A stretch of 64,000 bases of DNA from Haemophilus haemolyticus (GCF_001679045.1 NZ_LYCK01000001.1:8535-72534), one strand, 5' to 3'. Shown: positions 8,972 to 18,729, counted from the first letter of the stretch. Notes: generated from the letters alone by a model not told the origin. Numbers and translations: made by a program.

Positions 8972-9769
8972 ATGCAATTCTCTCGGAAAAATCACCGCAC
9001 TTTACAAATTGGTATTCACCGTAAACAAGGTAATTTTGATTTTGTGTGGTTTGATGAACTTGAACAGCCACAATGTTATCAAGCCTCTATCAATGATAGT
9101 GATTTAAAAAATCGTTTTTTGCGACATTTAAAAACACAATCTCAAGGGAAAACCTTTTCTTTGCAGTTTGTGGCAAGTATTTCTGCTCACTTGACTTGGT
9201 CGAAAGTATTAATTTTGCCGCAAATATTAAATGCGCAAGAATGTCATCAACAATGTAAATTTGTGATTGAGAAAGAATTGCCCATTCCTTTAGAGGAATT
9301 GTGGTTTGATTATATTTCTACCCCGTTAAAGCAAGGTTTTAGTTTAGAGATTACAGCAATTCGAGAGACGAGTGCGCAAACTTATTTGCAAGATTTTCAA
9401 CCATTTAAAATTAATGTGTTAGATGTTGTTCCTCATAGCATCTTGCGTGCATTTCAATATTTGTTGAATGAACAAGTGCGGTCAGAAAATACCTTATTTT
9501 TATTTCAAGAAGATGACTACTGTTTGGCGATTTGTGAAAGATCTCAGCAATCGCAAATTTTACAATCTCACGAAAATTTGACCGCACTTTATGAGCAATT
9601 TACCGAACGTTTTGAAGGGAAAATTGAACGAATTTTGGTTTATCAAATTCCTTCAAGTCATACGCCATTACCAGAAAACTGGCAGCGAGTCGAAACAGAT
9701 TTACCTTTTATCGCACTTGGCAATGCGCTGTGGCAAAAAGATTTACATCAACAAAAAGTGAGTAGCTAA
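8972..9769 (+). CDS. comA: Competence protein ComA, PilM homologue
   Basis: Cytoplasmic actin-fold component of the type IV pilus assembly platform. At 265 residues it is short and divergent compared with Pseudomonas PilM (about 354), as is usual in Pasteurellaceae. The N-terminus ([17 protein letters not shown]) resembles the first strand pair of the fold. It is the first gene of the six-gene competence operon; comB begins immediately after the stop codon. Two USS are inside the gene and one covers its 5' end. The start has an AGGAAAGA ribosome site. Confidence 0.92.
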   Translation: MQFSRKNHRTLQIGIHRKQGNFDFVWFDELEQPQCYQASINDSDLKNRFLRHLKTQSQGKTFSLQFVASISAHLTWSKVLILPQILNAQECHQQCKFVIEKELPIPLEELWFDYISTPLKQGFSLEITAIRETSAQTYLQDFQPFKINVLDVVPHSILRAFQYLLNEQVRSENTLFLFQEDDYCLAICERSQQSQILQSHENLTALYEQFTERFEGKIERILVYQIPSSHTPLPENWQRVETDLPFIALGNALWQKDLHQQKVSS

Positions 9770-10279
9770 ATGTCGATGAATTTATTGCCTTGGCGTACTT
9801 ATCAACATCAAAAACGTTTACGTCGTTTAGCTTTTTATATCGCTTTATTTACCTTGCTTGCTATTAATTTAATGTTGGCTTTTAGCAATTTGATTGAACA
9901 ACAGAAACAAAATTTGCAGACACAGCAAAAGTCTTTTGAGCAACTTAATCAGCAACTTTACAAAACTACCACGCAAATTGATCAGTTACGCAGTGCGGTG
10001 AAAGTTGGTGAAGTTTTGCACTCTCTCACGAATGGGCAAGTTCAAAATAGTTTGCAGCAATTAAGTGAATTGCCTCTTCAGAAAGGCGAATTAAACCGAT
10101 TTAAACAAGATGGCCATAACTTAAGTTTTGAGGGGCGAGCGCAAGATCAAATGGAATTTGAGTCGGTACATCAATTTTTAAAGCAACATTTCCCCAATGT
10201 GAAATTAAGTCAAGTTCAGCCTGAGCAACATACATTGTTTTTTCGCTTTGATGTGGAAGAAGTTGGAGAAGATAAGTGA
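9770..10279 (+). CDS. comB: Competence protein ComB, PilN homologue
   Basis: Inner-membrane bitopic protein of the pilus alignment complex; its short cytoplasmic N-terminus (NLLPWR, the PilN motif that docks into PilM) precedes one transmembrane helix (about 24-42) and a periplasmic coiled coil rich in Gln (about 43-80). Length 169 residues. It abuts comA and overlaps comC by four bases (GTGA), so the genes are translationally coupled. Confidence 0.92.
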   Translation: MSMNLLPWRTYQHQKRLRRLAFYIALFTLLAINLMLAFSNLIEQQKQNLQTQQKSFEQLNQQLYKTTTQIDQLRSAVKVGEVLHSLTNGQVQNSLQQLSELPLQKGELNRFKQDGHNLSFEGRAQDQMEFESVHQFLKQHFPNVKLSQVQPEQHTLFFRFDVEEVGEDK

Positions 10280-10797
10280 AAGCCTTTTTGAACGATCCTT
10301 TTACTCCTTTTGGAAAATGGCTAAGCCAGCCTTTTTATGTGCACGGTTTAACTTTTTTATTGCTATTAAGTGCGGTGATTTTTCGCCCTGTTTTAGATTA
10401 TATCCAGGGGAGCTCACGTTTCCATGAAACCGAAAATGAGCTAGCGGAGAAACGATCAGAATTGTTGCATCAACAGAAAATTTTAACTTCTTTACAGCAG
10501 CAATCCGAAAGTCGAAAACTTTCTCCAGAACTGGCTGCGCAAATTATGCCTTTGAATAAACAAATTCAACGTTTAGCTGCACGTAATGGTTTATCTCAGC
10601 ATTTACGTTGGGAAATGGGGCAGCTGCCCATTTTGCATTTACAGCTTACTGGGCATTTTGAAAAAACGAAGACATTTTTAACCGCACTTTTAGCTAATAC
10701 GTCACAGCTTTCTGTAAGCCGGTTGCAATTTATGAAACCCGAAAACAGCCCTTTGCAAACCGAGATCATTTTTCAGCTAGATAAGGAGGCAAAATGA
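10276..10797 (+). CDS. comC: Competence protein ComC, PilO homologue
   Basis: Second bitopic protein of the pilus alignment complex, expected to heterodimerise with ComB through the periplasmic coiled coil. It begins with GTG inside the comB stop. The 173-residue product has a short cytoplasmic end, one membrane helix (about 22-38) and a coiled-coil stretch (about 50-80) followed by a small ferredoxin-like fold region. It overlaps comD by an ATGA. Confidence 0.9.
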   Translation: MKAFLNDPFTPFGKWLSQPFYVHGLTFLLLLSAVIFRPVLDYIQGSSRFHETENELAEKRSELLHQQKILTSLQQQSESRKLSPELAAQIMPLNKQIQRLAARNGLSQHLRWEMGQLPILHLQLTGHFEKTKTFLTALLANTSQLSVSRLQFMKPENSPLQTEIIFQLDKEAK

Positions 10798-11207
10798 AGT
10801 ATTGGTTTTACCTGATTACATTATTTTTTATGAATTGCAGTTGGGGACAAGATCCTTTCGATAAAACACAGCGTAACCGTTCTCAGTTTGATAACGCACA
10901 AACAGAGCTTGAGCAGACAGAAATAATTTCCTCAGATGTACCTAATAATCTATGCGGAGCGGATGAAAATCGCCAAGCAGCTGAAATTCCTTTGAACGCT
11001 TTAAAATTGGTGGGTGTAGTAATTTCTAAAGATAAAGCTTTTGCCTTATTACTGGATCAGAATTTGCAAATTTACAGCGTTTTAGAGGGCATTGATGTAG
11101 CTCAAGAAGGATATGTTGTAACAAAAATCAATCAAAATAAAGTTCAATTTATGCGTAAGCTCGGTGAGCAATGTGATAGCGTTGAACAGAAAGAATTAAG
11201 TTTTTAA
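10794..11207 (+). CDS. comD: Competence protein ComD, PilP homologue
   Basis: The 137-residue exported protein expected to link the inner-membrane complex to the secretin. The N-terminus is hydrophobic with a Cys at residue 15 (FFMNCSWGQ), which resembles a loose lipobox, as in PilP pilot-type lipoproteins. The homology-region-like segment LNALKLVGVVISKDKAFALL is the recognisable PilP part. It starts inside the comC stop codon and is followed after 9 bases by comE. Confidence 0.88.
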   Translation: MKYWFYLITLFFMNCSWGQDPFDKTQRNRSQFDNAQTELEQTEIISSDVPNNLCGADENRQAAEIPLNALKLVGVVISKDKAFALLLDQNLQIYSVLEGIDVAQEGYVVTKINQNKVQFMRKLGEQCDSVEQKELSF

Positions 11208-11216
11208 AGGAAGATT

Positions 11217-12554
11217 ATGAAGAAATATCTTTTAAAGTGCAGTTGTTTTTTAGTGTGTTTTTGTTTGCCATCAATCGTTTTTGCTAATCCTAAAACAGAT
11301 AACGAACGTTTTTTTATTCGTTTATCGCAAGCGCCTTTAGCCCAAACCCTGGAGCAATTAGCTTTTCAACATGATGTGAATTTAGTGATGGATGAGGCGT
11401 TAGAAGGCAATATTTCTTTGACATTAGATAATATTGATATGCCGCGTTTGCTACAAATAATTGCTAAAAGTAAGAAGCTTACTTTGAATAAAGATGAGGG
11501 TATTTATTATCTGAATGGAGGACTATCAGGCAAAGGTCAAGTTGCAGGAAATCTTACTACAGATGAATCGCACTTAGTGAGTCACACGGTTAAACTCCAT
11601 TTTGCTAAAGCCTCCGAGTTAATGAAATCTTTAACCACAGGAAGTGGCTCTTTGCTTTCTCCTGCGGGGAGCATTGCCTTTGATGAACGCAGTAATTTAC
11701 TCGTTATTCAGGATGAGCCTCGTTCTGTGCAAAATATTAAAAAATTAATTTCTGAAATGGATAAGCCTATTGAGCAGATCGCTATTGAAGCGCGTATTGT
11801 GACAATTACGGATGAGAGTTTGAAAGAATTGGGTGTTCGGTGGGGGATTTTTAACCCAACGGAAAATGCCGCGCATGTAGCGGGTAGTTTAGCCGGTAAT
11901 GGTTTTGAAAATATTGCGGATAATCTTAATGTGAATTTTGCGACAACGACGACACCTGCTGGCTCGATAGCATTACAAGTCGCGAAAATTAATGGGCGAT
12001 TGCTTGATTTAGAATTAAGTGCTTTAGAGCGTGAAAATAATGTAGAAATTATTGCAAGTCCACGCTTGCTAACCACAAATAAGAAAAGTGCGAGTATTAA
12101 ACAGGGGACAGAAATTCCTTATGTTGTGAGTAATACTCGTAACGATACACAATCTGTGGAATTTCGCGAAGCGGTGCTAGGTTTGGAAGTGACGCCACAT
12201 ATTTCTAAAGATAACAATATTTTGCTTGATTTATTAGTGAGCCAAAACTCTCCAGGTTCTCGTGTCGCTTATGGACAAAACGAGGTGGTTTCTATTGATA
12301 AGCAAGAAATTAATACTCAAGTTTTTGCCAAAGATGGGGAAACTATTGTGCTTGGAGGTGTGTTCCACGATACGATCACAAAAAGCGAAGATAAAGTGCC
12401 ATTACTTGGCGATATACCTGGCATTAAACGATTGTTTAGTAAAGAAAGTGAACGACATCAAAAACGTGAGCTAGTGATTTTCGTGACGCCGCATATTTTA
12501 AAAGCAGGAGAAACGTTAGAGGCGTTGAAACAAAAAAGTGCGGGTAAAAAATAA
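11217..12554 (+). CDS. comE: Competence secretin ComE, PilQ homologue
   Basis: Outer-membrane secretin through which type IV pili extend and DNA enters. It has 445 residues with a signal peptide (about 1-24, ending VFA). A secretin/TonB short N-terminal domain (about 35-90) and an N1-type domain follow, then the C-terminal secretin channel with the signature VPLLGDIPGIKRLF and KRELVIFVTPHIL. It lacks the AMIN domains of longer PilQ proteins. The start has a good AAGGAAG site. Confidence 0.95.
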   Translation: MKKYLLKCSCFLVCFCLPSIVFANPKTDNERFFIRLSQAPLAQTLEQLAFQHDVNLVMDEALEGNISLTLDNIDMPRLLQIIAKSKKLTLNKDEGIYYLNGGLSGKGQVAGNLTTDESHLVSHTVKLHFAKASELMKSLTTGSGSLLSPAGSIAFDERSNLLVIQDEPRSVQNIKKLISEMDKPIEQIAIEARIVTITDESLKELGVRWGIFNPTENAAHVAGSLAGNGFENIADNLNVNFATTTTPAGSIALQVAKINGRLLDLELSALERENNVEIIASPRLLTTNKKSASIKQGTEIPYVVSNTRNDTQSVEFREAVLGLEVTPHISKDNNILLDLLVSQNSPGSRVAYGQNEVVSIDKQEINTQVFAKDGETIVLGGVFHDTITKSEDKVPLLGDIPGIKRLFSKESERHQKRELVIFVTPHILKAGETLEALKQKSAGKK

Positions 12555-12566
12555 CTTTTTTAGACG

Positions 12567-13253
12567 ATGAATTTTTTTAATTTTCGCTGTATCCACTGTC
12601 GTGGCAATCTTCATATCGCAAAAAATGGACTATGTTCAGGTTGCCAAAAACAAATTAAATCTTTTCCTTATTGCGGTCATTGTGGTTCGGAATTGCAATA
12701 TTATGCGCTACATTGTGGTAATTGTCTTAAACAAGAACCTAGTTGGGATAAGATAGTCATTATTGGACATTATGTTGAACCACTTTCTGTATTGATTCAC
12801 CGTTTTAAATTTCAAAATCAATTTTGGATTGACCGCACTTTGGCTCGGCTTTTATATCTTGCGGTGCGAGAGGCTAAACGAACACATCAACTTAAATTGC
12901 CAGAAGCAATCATTCCAGTGCCTTTATATCATTTTCGCCAGTGGAGACGAGGTTATAATCAGGCAGATTTATTATCTCGGCAATTAAGTCGTTGGCTGGA
13001 TATTCCTAATTTGAACAATATCGTAAAACGTGTGAGACACACGCATACTCAACGTGGTTTGAGTGCCAAAGATCGTCGTCAGAATTTAAAAAATGCCTTT
13101 TCTCTTGCTGTTTCGAAAAATGAGTTTCCTTATCGTCGTGTCGCGCTGGTGGATGATGTGATTACTACGGGCTCTACACTCAATGAAATATCAAAATTGT
13201 TGCGAAAATTAGGCGTAGAGGAGATTCAAGTGTGGGGGCTGGCGCGTGCTTAA
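12567..13253 (+). CDS. comF: Competence protein ComF, ComFC-type phosphoribosyltransferase-like
   Basis: Cytoplasmic protein required for transformation, probably for moving DNA across the inner membrane. The 228-residue product has N-terminal Cys pairs (CIHCRG, CSGC, CGHCG, CGNC) forming likely zinc-binding knuckles. The phosphoribosyltransferase fold follows, with the PRPP-binding motif VALVDDVITTGST near residue 192. The RRGYNQADLL segment is the ComF family mark. It follows comE by 12 bases; I see no good ribosome site, so its translation may depend on comE. Confidence 0.93.
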   Translation: MNFFNFRCIHCRGNLHIAKNGLCSGCQKQIKSFPYCGHCGSELQYYALHCGNCLKQEPSWDKIVIIGHYVEPLSVLIHRFKFQNQFWIDRTLARLLYLAVREAKRTHQLKLPEAIIPVPLYHFRQWRRGYNQADLLSRQLSRWLDIPNLNNIVKRVRHTHTQRGLSAKDRRQNLKNAFSLAVSKNEFPYRRVALVDDVITTGSTLNEISKLLRKLGVEEIQVWGLARA

Positions 13254-13328
13254 TATAAAGCACTGGAAAAAAAAGCACGATGGGCGTATTATTCCTGATA
13301 CTTTCTCTCAAGTATTTAGGACATAATT

Positions 13329-13925
13329 ATGGAACAAGTAACCCAGCAAATCGCTATTTCTGATGCCGCACAAGCGCATTTTCGAAAACTTTTAGACACG
13401 CAAGAAGAAGGAACCAATATTCGTATTTTCGTAGTTAATCCTGGCACCCCTAACGCGGAATGTGGCGTATCTTATTGCCCACCGAATGCCGTGGAAGAAA
13501 GTGATTTTGAAATGAAATATGACACTTTTTCGGCATTTATTGATGAGGTGAGTTTACCTTTTTTAGAAGAGGCAGAAATTGATTATGTTACCGAGGAGCT
13601 TGGTGCACAACTTACCTTAAAAGCACCGAATGCCAAAATGCGTAAGGTGGCTGATGATGCGCCATTAATTGAACGTGTTGAATATGTGATTCAAACTCAA
13701 ATTAATCCACAGCTCGCAAATCATGGTGGACGCATAACATTAATTGAAATTACTGAAGATGGTTACGCAATTTTACAATTCGGTGGCGGCTGTAATGGTT
13801 GCTCAATGGTGGATGTTACGTTAAAAGATGGCGTAGAAAAACAACTTATTAGCCTATTCCCGAATGAATTAAAAGGTGCAAAAGATGTAACCGAACATCA
13901 GCGTGGAGAACACTCTTATTATTAG
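13329..13925 (+). CDS. nfuA: Fe-S biogenesis protein NfuA
   Basis: Iron-sulfur carrier that delivers [4Fe-4S] clusters to target enzymes under stress. The 198-residue product has a degenerate A-type domain at the N-terminus (about 1-95) and a C-terminal Nfu domain with the cluster ligands in GGGCNGCSM. In E. coli nfuA follows the comF homologue gntX directly, the same order as here. It has its own upstream space of 75 bases, so it may be separately expressed. Confidence 0.95.
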   Translation: MEQVTQQIAISDAAQAHFRKLLDTQEEGTNIRIFVVNPGTPNAECGVSYCPPNAVEESDFEMKYDTFSAFIDEVSLPFLEEAEIDYVTEELGAQLTLKAPNAKMRKVADDAPLIERVEYVIQTQINPQLANHGGRITLIEITEDGYAILQFGGGCNGCSMVDVTLKDGVEKQLISLFPNELKGAKDVTEHQRGEHSYY

Positions 13926-13948
13926 TGAGTGGGAAAAAGAAGATTTAT

Positions 13949-13980
13949 AATAACCGCACTTTGAAAGTGCGGTTATTTTT
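13949..13980 (+). terminator. Paired-USS terminator of nfuA
   Basis: Oppositely oriented uptake sequences form a near-perfect stem with almost no loop beyond the TTGAA centre, followed by a T run. It lies 24 bases after the nfuA stop. Confidence 0.8.
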
Positions 13981-13992
13981 ATGGAGTAAAAA

Positions 13993-14787
13993 ATGAAAAC
14001 ACTTCATCCAGATGATTTTGGTTATTGGTTGCTTACTCAAGGTTCGAACCTTTATTTGCTGAATAATGAGTTGCCTTGTGGTACGGCTAAAGCGCTTGGA
14101 ATGGAAGGATTGCAGGCAATGCAAATCGGTGAATGGAAAAATCGTCCGTTATGGCTTGTGGCTGAGCAAGAAAGCGATGAACGAGAATATGTAAGTTTGC
14201 GTGGATTACTTTCTCTGCCAGAGGATGAATTCCATGTATTAAGCCGAGGTGTGGAAATTAATCATTTCCTGAAAACCCATAAATTTTGTGGAAAGTGCGG
14301 TCATAAAACACAACAAATTCAAGAAGAGCTCGCTGTGCAATGTACTCACTGCGGGTATCGAACTTATCCTGTAATTTGTCCATCCATTATTGTTGCGGTT
14401 CGACGTGGCAAAGAAATATTGCTTGCTAATCATAAACGTCATTATCACCCGAATGGAGGAATGTATACCACTCTTGCAGGTTTTGTAGAGGTCGGTGAAA
14501 CATTTGAACAAGCGGTGCGTAGAGAGGTTTTTGAGGAAACGGGGATTTTGATAAAAAATATTCGTTATTTTGGTAGCCAGCCTTGGGCATTTCCGAATTC
14601 TCAAATGGTCGGTTTTCTGGCTGATTATGAGAGCGGTGAAATTACTTTACAGGAAAGTGAAATTCATGATGCGCATTGGTTTTCTTATGATCAACCCTTG
14701 CCAGAATTACCGCCAACAGGTACTATCGCTCGCAAATTAATTCATACGACGCTTGAACTCTGTAAAGCGGAACAGAAATGCTATTAA
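13993..14787 (+). CDS. nudC: NAD-capped RNA hydrolase / NADH pyrophosphatase NudC
   Basis: Removes NAD caps from RNA and hydrolyses NADH to NMNH and AMP. The 264-residue product has the zinc ribbon (CGKCGH and CTHCGYRTYP), the Nudix box (GFVEVGETFEQAVRREVFEETG) and the NudC hallmark SQPWAFPNS just after it. An internal USS lies in the zinc-ribbon region. A weak AT-rich ribosome site precedes the ATG; the yjaG-like gene follows after 35 bases. Confidence 0.95.
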   Translation: MKTLHPDDFGYWLLTQGSNLYLLNNELPCGTAKALGMEGLQAMQIGEWKNRPLWLVAEQESDEREYVSLRGLLSLPEDEFHVLSRGVEINHFLKTHKFCGKCGHKTQQIQEELAVQCTHCGYRTYPVICPSIIVAVRRGKEILLANHKRHYHPNGGMYTTLAGFVEVGETFEQAVRREVFEETGILIKNIRYFGSQPWAFPNSQMVGFLADYESGEITLQESEIHDAHWFSYDQPLPELPPTGTIARKLIHTTLELCKAEQKCY

Positions 14788-14822
14788 TAAATATTCCAAC
14801 TCTTATAAATTAAGGAAATAAG

Positions 14823-15413
14823 ATGCGAAATCCGATTCATAAACGCTTAGAAAACTTAGAAAGTTGGCAACATCTGACTTTTATGGCTGCTTTATGTGAA
14901 CGTATGGCACCAAATTTTAAATTGTTCTGTCAAATGAACGAGCTTAGCGCTGAAGCCAAAACGTATCAAAATATTCTCAATTTGGTGTGGGAATATTTAA
15001 CGGTTAAAGATGCCAAGATTAACTTTGAAAATCAGTTGGAAAAATTAGAAACGATTATTCCTGATGTGAATGATTACGAGAGTTTTGGTGTTGTGCCAGC
15101 GTTAGATGCTTGCCAGGCTTTAGCTGAAATTTTACACGCTATTATCGCGGGTGAAACATTAGAAAGAGCGGTGGAAATGAGCTTAATTTCTTTAGGAACG
15201 GTAACGAGTTTATTGGAAACGGAAACGGGGCGAGATTGGTCGGACAGCGAACTTAAAGAAAGTGAAGATATTCAAGTGGAACTCGATGTGCAATGGCAGA
15301 TTTATCGTTTACTTAAAGAATGTGAAAAACGTGATATTGAATTAATTTTAGATTTAAAAAATGAGATTCGAGCCGAGGGAATCTCTAATATTGGTATAGA
15401 ATTTCATCAATAA
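14823..15413 (+). CDS. DUF416 family protein (YjaG-like)
   Basis: Soluble 196-residue acidic protein of the YjaG/DUF416 family, function unknown. Visible family marks are RLENLESWQHLTFMAALCERM at the N-terminus and the PALDACQALAEILHAI segment. It is rich in charged helices with no signal peptide. In E. coli yjaG lies directly upstream of hupA, and the same yjaG-hupA order is seen here, with nudC before it. This conserved neighbourhood is the best clue to its identity. Confidence 0.88.
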   Translation: MRNPIHKRLENLESWQHLTFMAALCERMAPNFKLFCQMNELSAEAKTYQNILNLVWEYLTVKDAKINFENQLEKLETIIPDVNDYESFGVVPALDACQALAEILHAIIAGETLERAVEMSLISLGTVTSLLETETGRDWSDSELKESEDIQVELDVQWQIYRLLKECEKRDIELILDLKNEIRAEGISNIGIEFHQ

Positions 15414-15429
15414 CGTGAGATTTGTCACA
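15414..15429 (+). promoter_or_regulatory. Candidate CRP site upstream of hupA
   Basis: The sequence CGTGA-N6-TCACA with AA/AATT flanks matches the canonical CRP box in 9 of 10 core positions. Its centre is about 55 bases upstream of the start expected from the promoter at 15443-15470, a workable class I distance. E. coli hupA is also under CRP control (from memory). Confidence 0.5.
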
Positions 15430-15442
15430 AATTTTAAAAATC

Positions 15443-15470
15443 TTGCTTTAAATTCATCGTAAGTTAGATT
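15443..15470 (+). promoter_or_regulatory. Promoter of hupA
   Basis: A -35 TTGCTT and a -10 TAGATT with 16-base spacing lie 80 bases upstream of the hupA ATG. Confidence 0.5.
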
Positions 15471-15550
15471 ATCCTTTGCACAGCTTTTGTGGTTAGCCCG
15501 CAGGCATATTTTGAAGAGTCAAATTTTTATTTAACAGAAGGTACAAATTT

Positions 15551-15823
15551 ATGAACAAAACAGATTTAATTGATGCAATTGCAAGCGCTGCAGAATTAAA
15601 CAAAAAACAAGCTAAAGCTGCGTTAGAAGCTACTTTAGAAGCGATTACTGCAAGCCTCAAAAAAGGTGAACCTGTACAATTAATCGGTTTCGGTACATTC
15701 AAAGTAAATGCACGTGCTGCACGTACTGGTCGTAACCCACAAACTGGTGCTGAAATTAAAATCGCAGCATCTAAAGTACCAGCGTTTGTTTCTGGTAAAG
15801 CATTAAAAGATGCAATCAAATAA
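15551..15823 (+). CDS. hupA: DNA-binding protein HU
   Basis: Abundant histone-like protein that bends and wraps DNA as a dimer. It has 90 residues, with the family start [11 protein letters not shown], the GFGTF turn, and the DNA-inserting arm RNPQTGAEI with its conserved Pro. As in other Pasteurellaceae there appears to be a single HU type. A strong terminator follows the gene at once. The ribosome site AGAAGG lies 9 bases before the ATG. Confidence 0.97.
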   Translation: MNKTDLIDAIASAAELNKKQAKAALEATLEAITASLKKGEPVQLIGFGTFKVNARAARTGRNPQTGAEIKIAASKVPAFVSGKALKDAIK

Positions 15824-15842
15824 TTAACATTTGAATGATTTT

Positions 15843-15869
15843 AAACCCTGCCAATGAGCAGGGTTTTTT
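15843..15869 (+). terminator. Terminator of hupA
   Basis: The stem AAACCCTGC/GCAGGGTTT has a short loop and is followed by a T run. Confidence 0.9.
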
Positions 15870-15950
15870 GTTACCTAAAATTTACTTTACAAAACAATAT
15901 TCTTTCAATAAACTTTCGAACCGAAATTTATTGCATTTAAGGATAGCTTT

Positions 15951-16724
15951 ATGAAAAAAAGTAGCCAGCCTCGTAATACTAAACAACGTCGCCATACAAT
16001 TATGCAACTTTTGCAAGAACAAGGTGAAGTGAGTGTAGAGCAGCTAGTGCAGCTTTTTGATATATCTGAAGTGACTATTCGTAAAGACTTAAGTGCGCTA
16101 GAAACAAATGGTTTTTTATTGCGTAAATATGGCGGCGCAATTTTAATGCCAAAAGAAATTATTGATGAAAACGAAAATGATGAACTTACGAAACGAAAGT
16201 TTGTCATAGCGAAAGCCGCCGCCGAACGTATTCGTGATCATAACCGTATTATCGTAGATAGCGGTAGTACTACGGCGGCTTTGATTAAGCAACTTAATTT
16301 AAAACAAGGGTTAGTTGTAATGACGAACTCACTTTCGGTGGCAACAGAATTGAGAGCATTAGAAAATGAGCCAACGTTGCTGATGACTGGTGGAACTTGG
16401 GATACTCGTTCGGAATCGTTTCAAGGAAAAGTAGCTGAACAGGTGCTACGTTCTTACGATTTCGACCAACTTTTTATTGGTGCCGATGGCATTGATTTAG
16501 CGCGAGGTTCTACGACTTTTAATGAACTTGTAGGATTAAGCCAGGTGATGGCGGAAGTTTCTCGCGAAGTTGTTGTGATGGTGGAATCTCAGAAAATTGG
16601 TCGAAAAATGCCAAATTTAGAATTAACTTGGCAACAAATTGATGTGCTTATTACTGATACAGGATTGTCAGAACAAGATAAACAAGCCATTTTAGCTCAT
16701 GGCGTAGAAGTAATTTGCGTATAA
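15951..16724 (+). CDS. DeoR-family transcriptional regulator next to glmS
   Basis: The 257-residue DNA-binding repressor-type protein has a DeoR N-terminal winged helix-turn-helix (about 13-68, with VSVEQLVQLFDISEVTIRKD) and a C-terminal sugar-phosphate sensor domain. That domain shows DSGSTTAALIKQL, TNSLSVATEL and the FIGADGID motif typical of the ISOCOT fold. It lies 55 bases upstream of glmS on the same strand with no terminator between, so it may respond to an amino-sugar phosphate such as glucosamine-6-phosphate; that is inference from position. GlpR- or AgaR-type alternatives cannot be excluded. Confidence 0.85.
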   Translation: MKKSSQPRNTKQRRHTIMQLLQEQGEVSVEQLVQLFDISEVTIRKDLSALETNGFLLRKYGGAILMPKEIIDENENDELTKRKFVIAKAAAERIRDHNRIIVDSGSTTAALIKQLNLKQGLVVMTNSLSVATELRALENEPTLLMTGGTWDTRSESFQGKVAEQVLRSYDFDQLFIGADGIDLARGSTTFNELVGLSQVMAEVSREVVVMVESQKIGRKMPNLELTWQQIDVLITDTGLSEQDKQAILAHGVEVICV

Positions 16725-16779
16725 AGTGCGGTTAAAAAAGTAGACGTATTTTTTATTTAATTAACAATAAGGAAAGCTT

Positions 16780-18612
16780 ATGTGTGGTATTGTCGGCGCG
16801 GTAGCGCAACGTGATGTAGCGGAAATCTTAATTAATGGTTTACATCGTTTGGAATATCGTGGTTATGATTCAGCAGGCGTTGCGGTGGTAAATGAACATC
16901 ATGAATTACAACGCGTGCGCTGTTTAGGTAAAGTTAAAGCTTTAGATGAGGCTGTATCGGAGAAACCATTGATTGGTGGTACAGGGATTGCGCATACGCG
17001 TTGGGCAACGCATGGTGAACCATCAGAAACCAATGCGCACCCCCATGCGTCAGGCACTTTTGCTGTAGTACATAACGGTATTATTGAAAATCATGAAGAA
17101 CTTCGTGAATTATTAAAATCTCGTGGTTATATATTTTTATCGCAAACAGATACTGAAGTGATTGCTCACCTCGTTGAATGGGAAATGCGTAGCACGGATT
17201 CACTTTTAGAAGCTGTGAAAAAAGTAGTAAAACAGCTCACGGGCGCATATGGTATGGTGGTAATGGATAGTCGCTATCCTGAACATTTAGTGGCAGCTCG
17301 TTCTGGTAGTCCGCTAGTGATTGGCTTAGGTATTGGTGAAAATTTCTTAGCTTCAGATCAACTTGCGCTTTTAAGTGTTACCCGCCGTTTTATCTTTTTA
17401 GAAGAAGGGGATATTGCAGAAATTACACGTCGTACAGTTGATATTTATGATACTTACGGCAATAAAGTTGAGCGTGAAATTTACGAATCTAATCTTGAAA
17501 ATGACGCGGCAGAGAAAGGCAAATTCCGCCATTTTATGCAGAAAGAAATTTACGAACAGCCAACCGCACTTATCAATACAATGGAAGGGCGTATAAATCA
17601 TGAAAATGTGATTGTCGATTCAATCGGTAATGGTGCAAAAGACATTTTAGAAAAAGTTGAGCATATTCAAATTGTTGCTTGTGGCACATCCTATAATGCA
17701 GGTATGGTAGCGCGTTATTGGTTTGAATCTTTGGCTGGAGTGAGCTGTGATGTTGAAATTGCATCAGAGTTTCGTTATCGCAAATTTGTTACCCGTCCAA
17801 ATAGCTTATTGATTACACTTTCTCAATCTGGCGAAACAGCAGATACTTTAGCCGCACTTCGTTTAGCGAAAGAAAAAGGCTACATGGCGGCATTAACAAT
17901 TTGTAATGTTGCTGGATCTTCGCTAGTACGCGAATCAGATCTTGCATTTATGACGCGTGCTGGTGTTGAAGTTGGGGTAGCATCAACAAAAGCATTTACG
18001 ACACAGCTCGCTGCGTTATTAATGTTGGTGACGGCACTTGGTAAAGTTAAAGGTCATATTTCTGCAGAAAAAGAGCAAGAGATTACCAAAGCAATGCAAT
18101 CTTTACCTGCGGAAATTGAAAAAGCATTAGCATTCGATACAGACATTGAAGCATTGGCTGAGGATTTTGCTGAAAAACATCATGCACTTTTCTTAGGTCG
18201 TGGTGCATTTTATCCAATTGCCGTAGAGGCCTCTTTGAAATTGAAAGAGATTTCTTATATTCACGCTGAAGCGTATGCGGCCGGAGAATTGAAGCATGGT
18301 CCATTAGCGTTGATTGATGCCGATATGCCGGTAATTGTGGTTGCGCCAAATAATGAATTATTAGAGAAAGTAAAATCGAACATTGAAGAGGTTCGTGCTC
18401 GTGGCGGTCAATTATACGTATTTGCTGATAAAGAAGCGGGCTTTACACCAAGTGAAGGAATGAAAATTATCACGATGCCAAAAGTCAATGATATCGTTGC
18501 ACCGATTTTTTATACCATCCCAATGCAGTTGCTTTCTTATCATGTGGCTTTAATTAAAGGTACTGACGTAGATCAACCCCGTAACTTAGCGAAGTCTGTC
18601 ACCGTAGAATAA
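16780..18612 (+). CDS. glmS: Glutamine-fructose-6-phosphate aminotransferase (isomerizing)
   Basis: Makes glucosamine-6-phosphate from fructose-6-phosphate and glutamine, the entry to UDP-GlcNAc for peptidoglycan and lipooligosaccharide. The 610-residue product begins MCGIVGA, so Cys2 becomes the N-terminal nucleophile after Met removal. The glutaminase domain (about 2-240) is followed by two SIS domains ([19 protein letters not shown]). The C-terminus [11 protein letters not shown] is the conserved fructose-6-phosphate site. The gene is preceded by an AAGGAAAG ribosome site; no ribozyme-like leader is present. Confidence 0.97.
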   Translation: MCGIVGAVAQRDVAEILINGLHRLEYRGYDSAGVAVVNEHHELQRVRCLGKVKALDEAVSEKPLIGGTGIAHTRWATHGEPSETNAHPHASGTFAVVHNGIIENHEELRELLKSRGYIFLSQTDTEVIAHLVEWEMRSTDSLLEAVKKVVKQLTGAYGMVVMDSRYPEHLVAARSGSPLVIGLGIGENFLASDQLALLSVTRRFIFLEEGDIAEITRRTVDIYDTYGNKVEREIYESNLENDAAEKGKFRHFMQKEIYEQPTALINTMEGRINHENVIVDSIGNGAKDILEKVEHIQIVACGTSYNAGMVARYWFESLAGVSCDVEIASEFRYRKFVTRPNSLLITLSQSGETADTLAALRLAKEKGYMAALTICNVAGSSLVRESDLAFMTRAGVEVGVASTKAFTTQLAALLMLVTALGKVKGHISAEKEQEITKAMQSLPAEIEKALAFDTDIEALAEDFAEKHHALFLGRGAFYPIAVEASLKLKEISYIHAEAYAAGELKHGPLALIDADMPVIVVAPNNELLEKVKSNIEEVRARGGQLYVFADKEAGFTPSEGMKIITMPKVNDIVAPIFYTIPMQLLSYHVALIKGTDVDQPRNLAKSVTVE

Positions 18613-18638
18613 AGTGCGGTTGATTTTAAGATAAATTT

Positions 18639-18666
18639 AAAGCACAGGTTATCGCTTGTGCTTTAT
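18639..18666 (+). terminator. First hairpin after glmS
   Basis: The stem AAAGCACA with a TTGTGCTTT counterpart has T-rich surroundings. Together with the next hairpin it separates glmS from convergent fis. Confidence 0.6.
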
Positions 18667-18677
18667 CAGATGCAATG

Positions 18678-18711
18678 AAAAGGGCGAACATTAAAATGTT
18701 CGCCCTTTGCT
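18678..18711 (-). terminator. Bidirectional terminator between glmS and fis
   Basis: A perfect stem AAAGGGCGAACATT/AATGTTCGCCCTTT has a very small AA loop. On the minus strand it lies 19 bases after the fis stop and ends in TTTT. Confidence 0.85.
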
Positions 18712-18729
18712 ATCTAAAAAAAGTATAAC

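Noticed and set aside
16725..16779. glmS ribozyme-type leader
   Set aside because: The gap is only 55 bases and lacks the conserved core; gammaproteobacteria use other controls for glmS.
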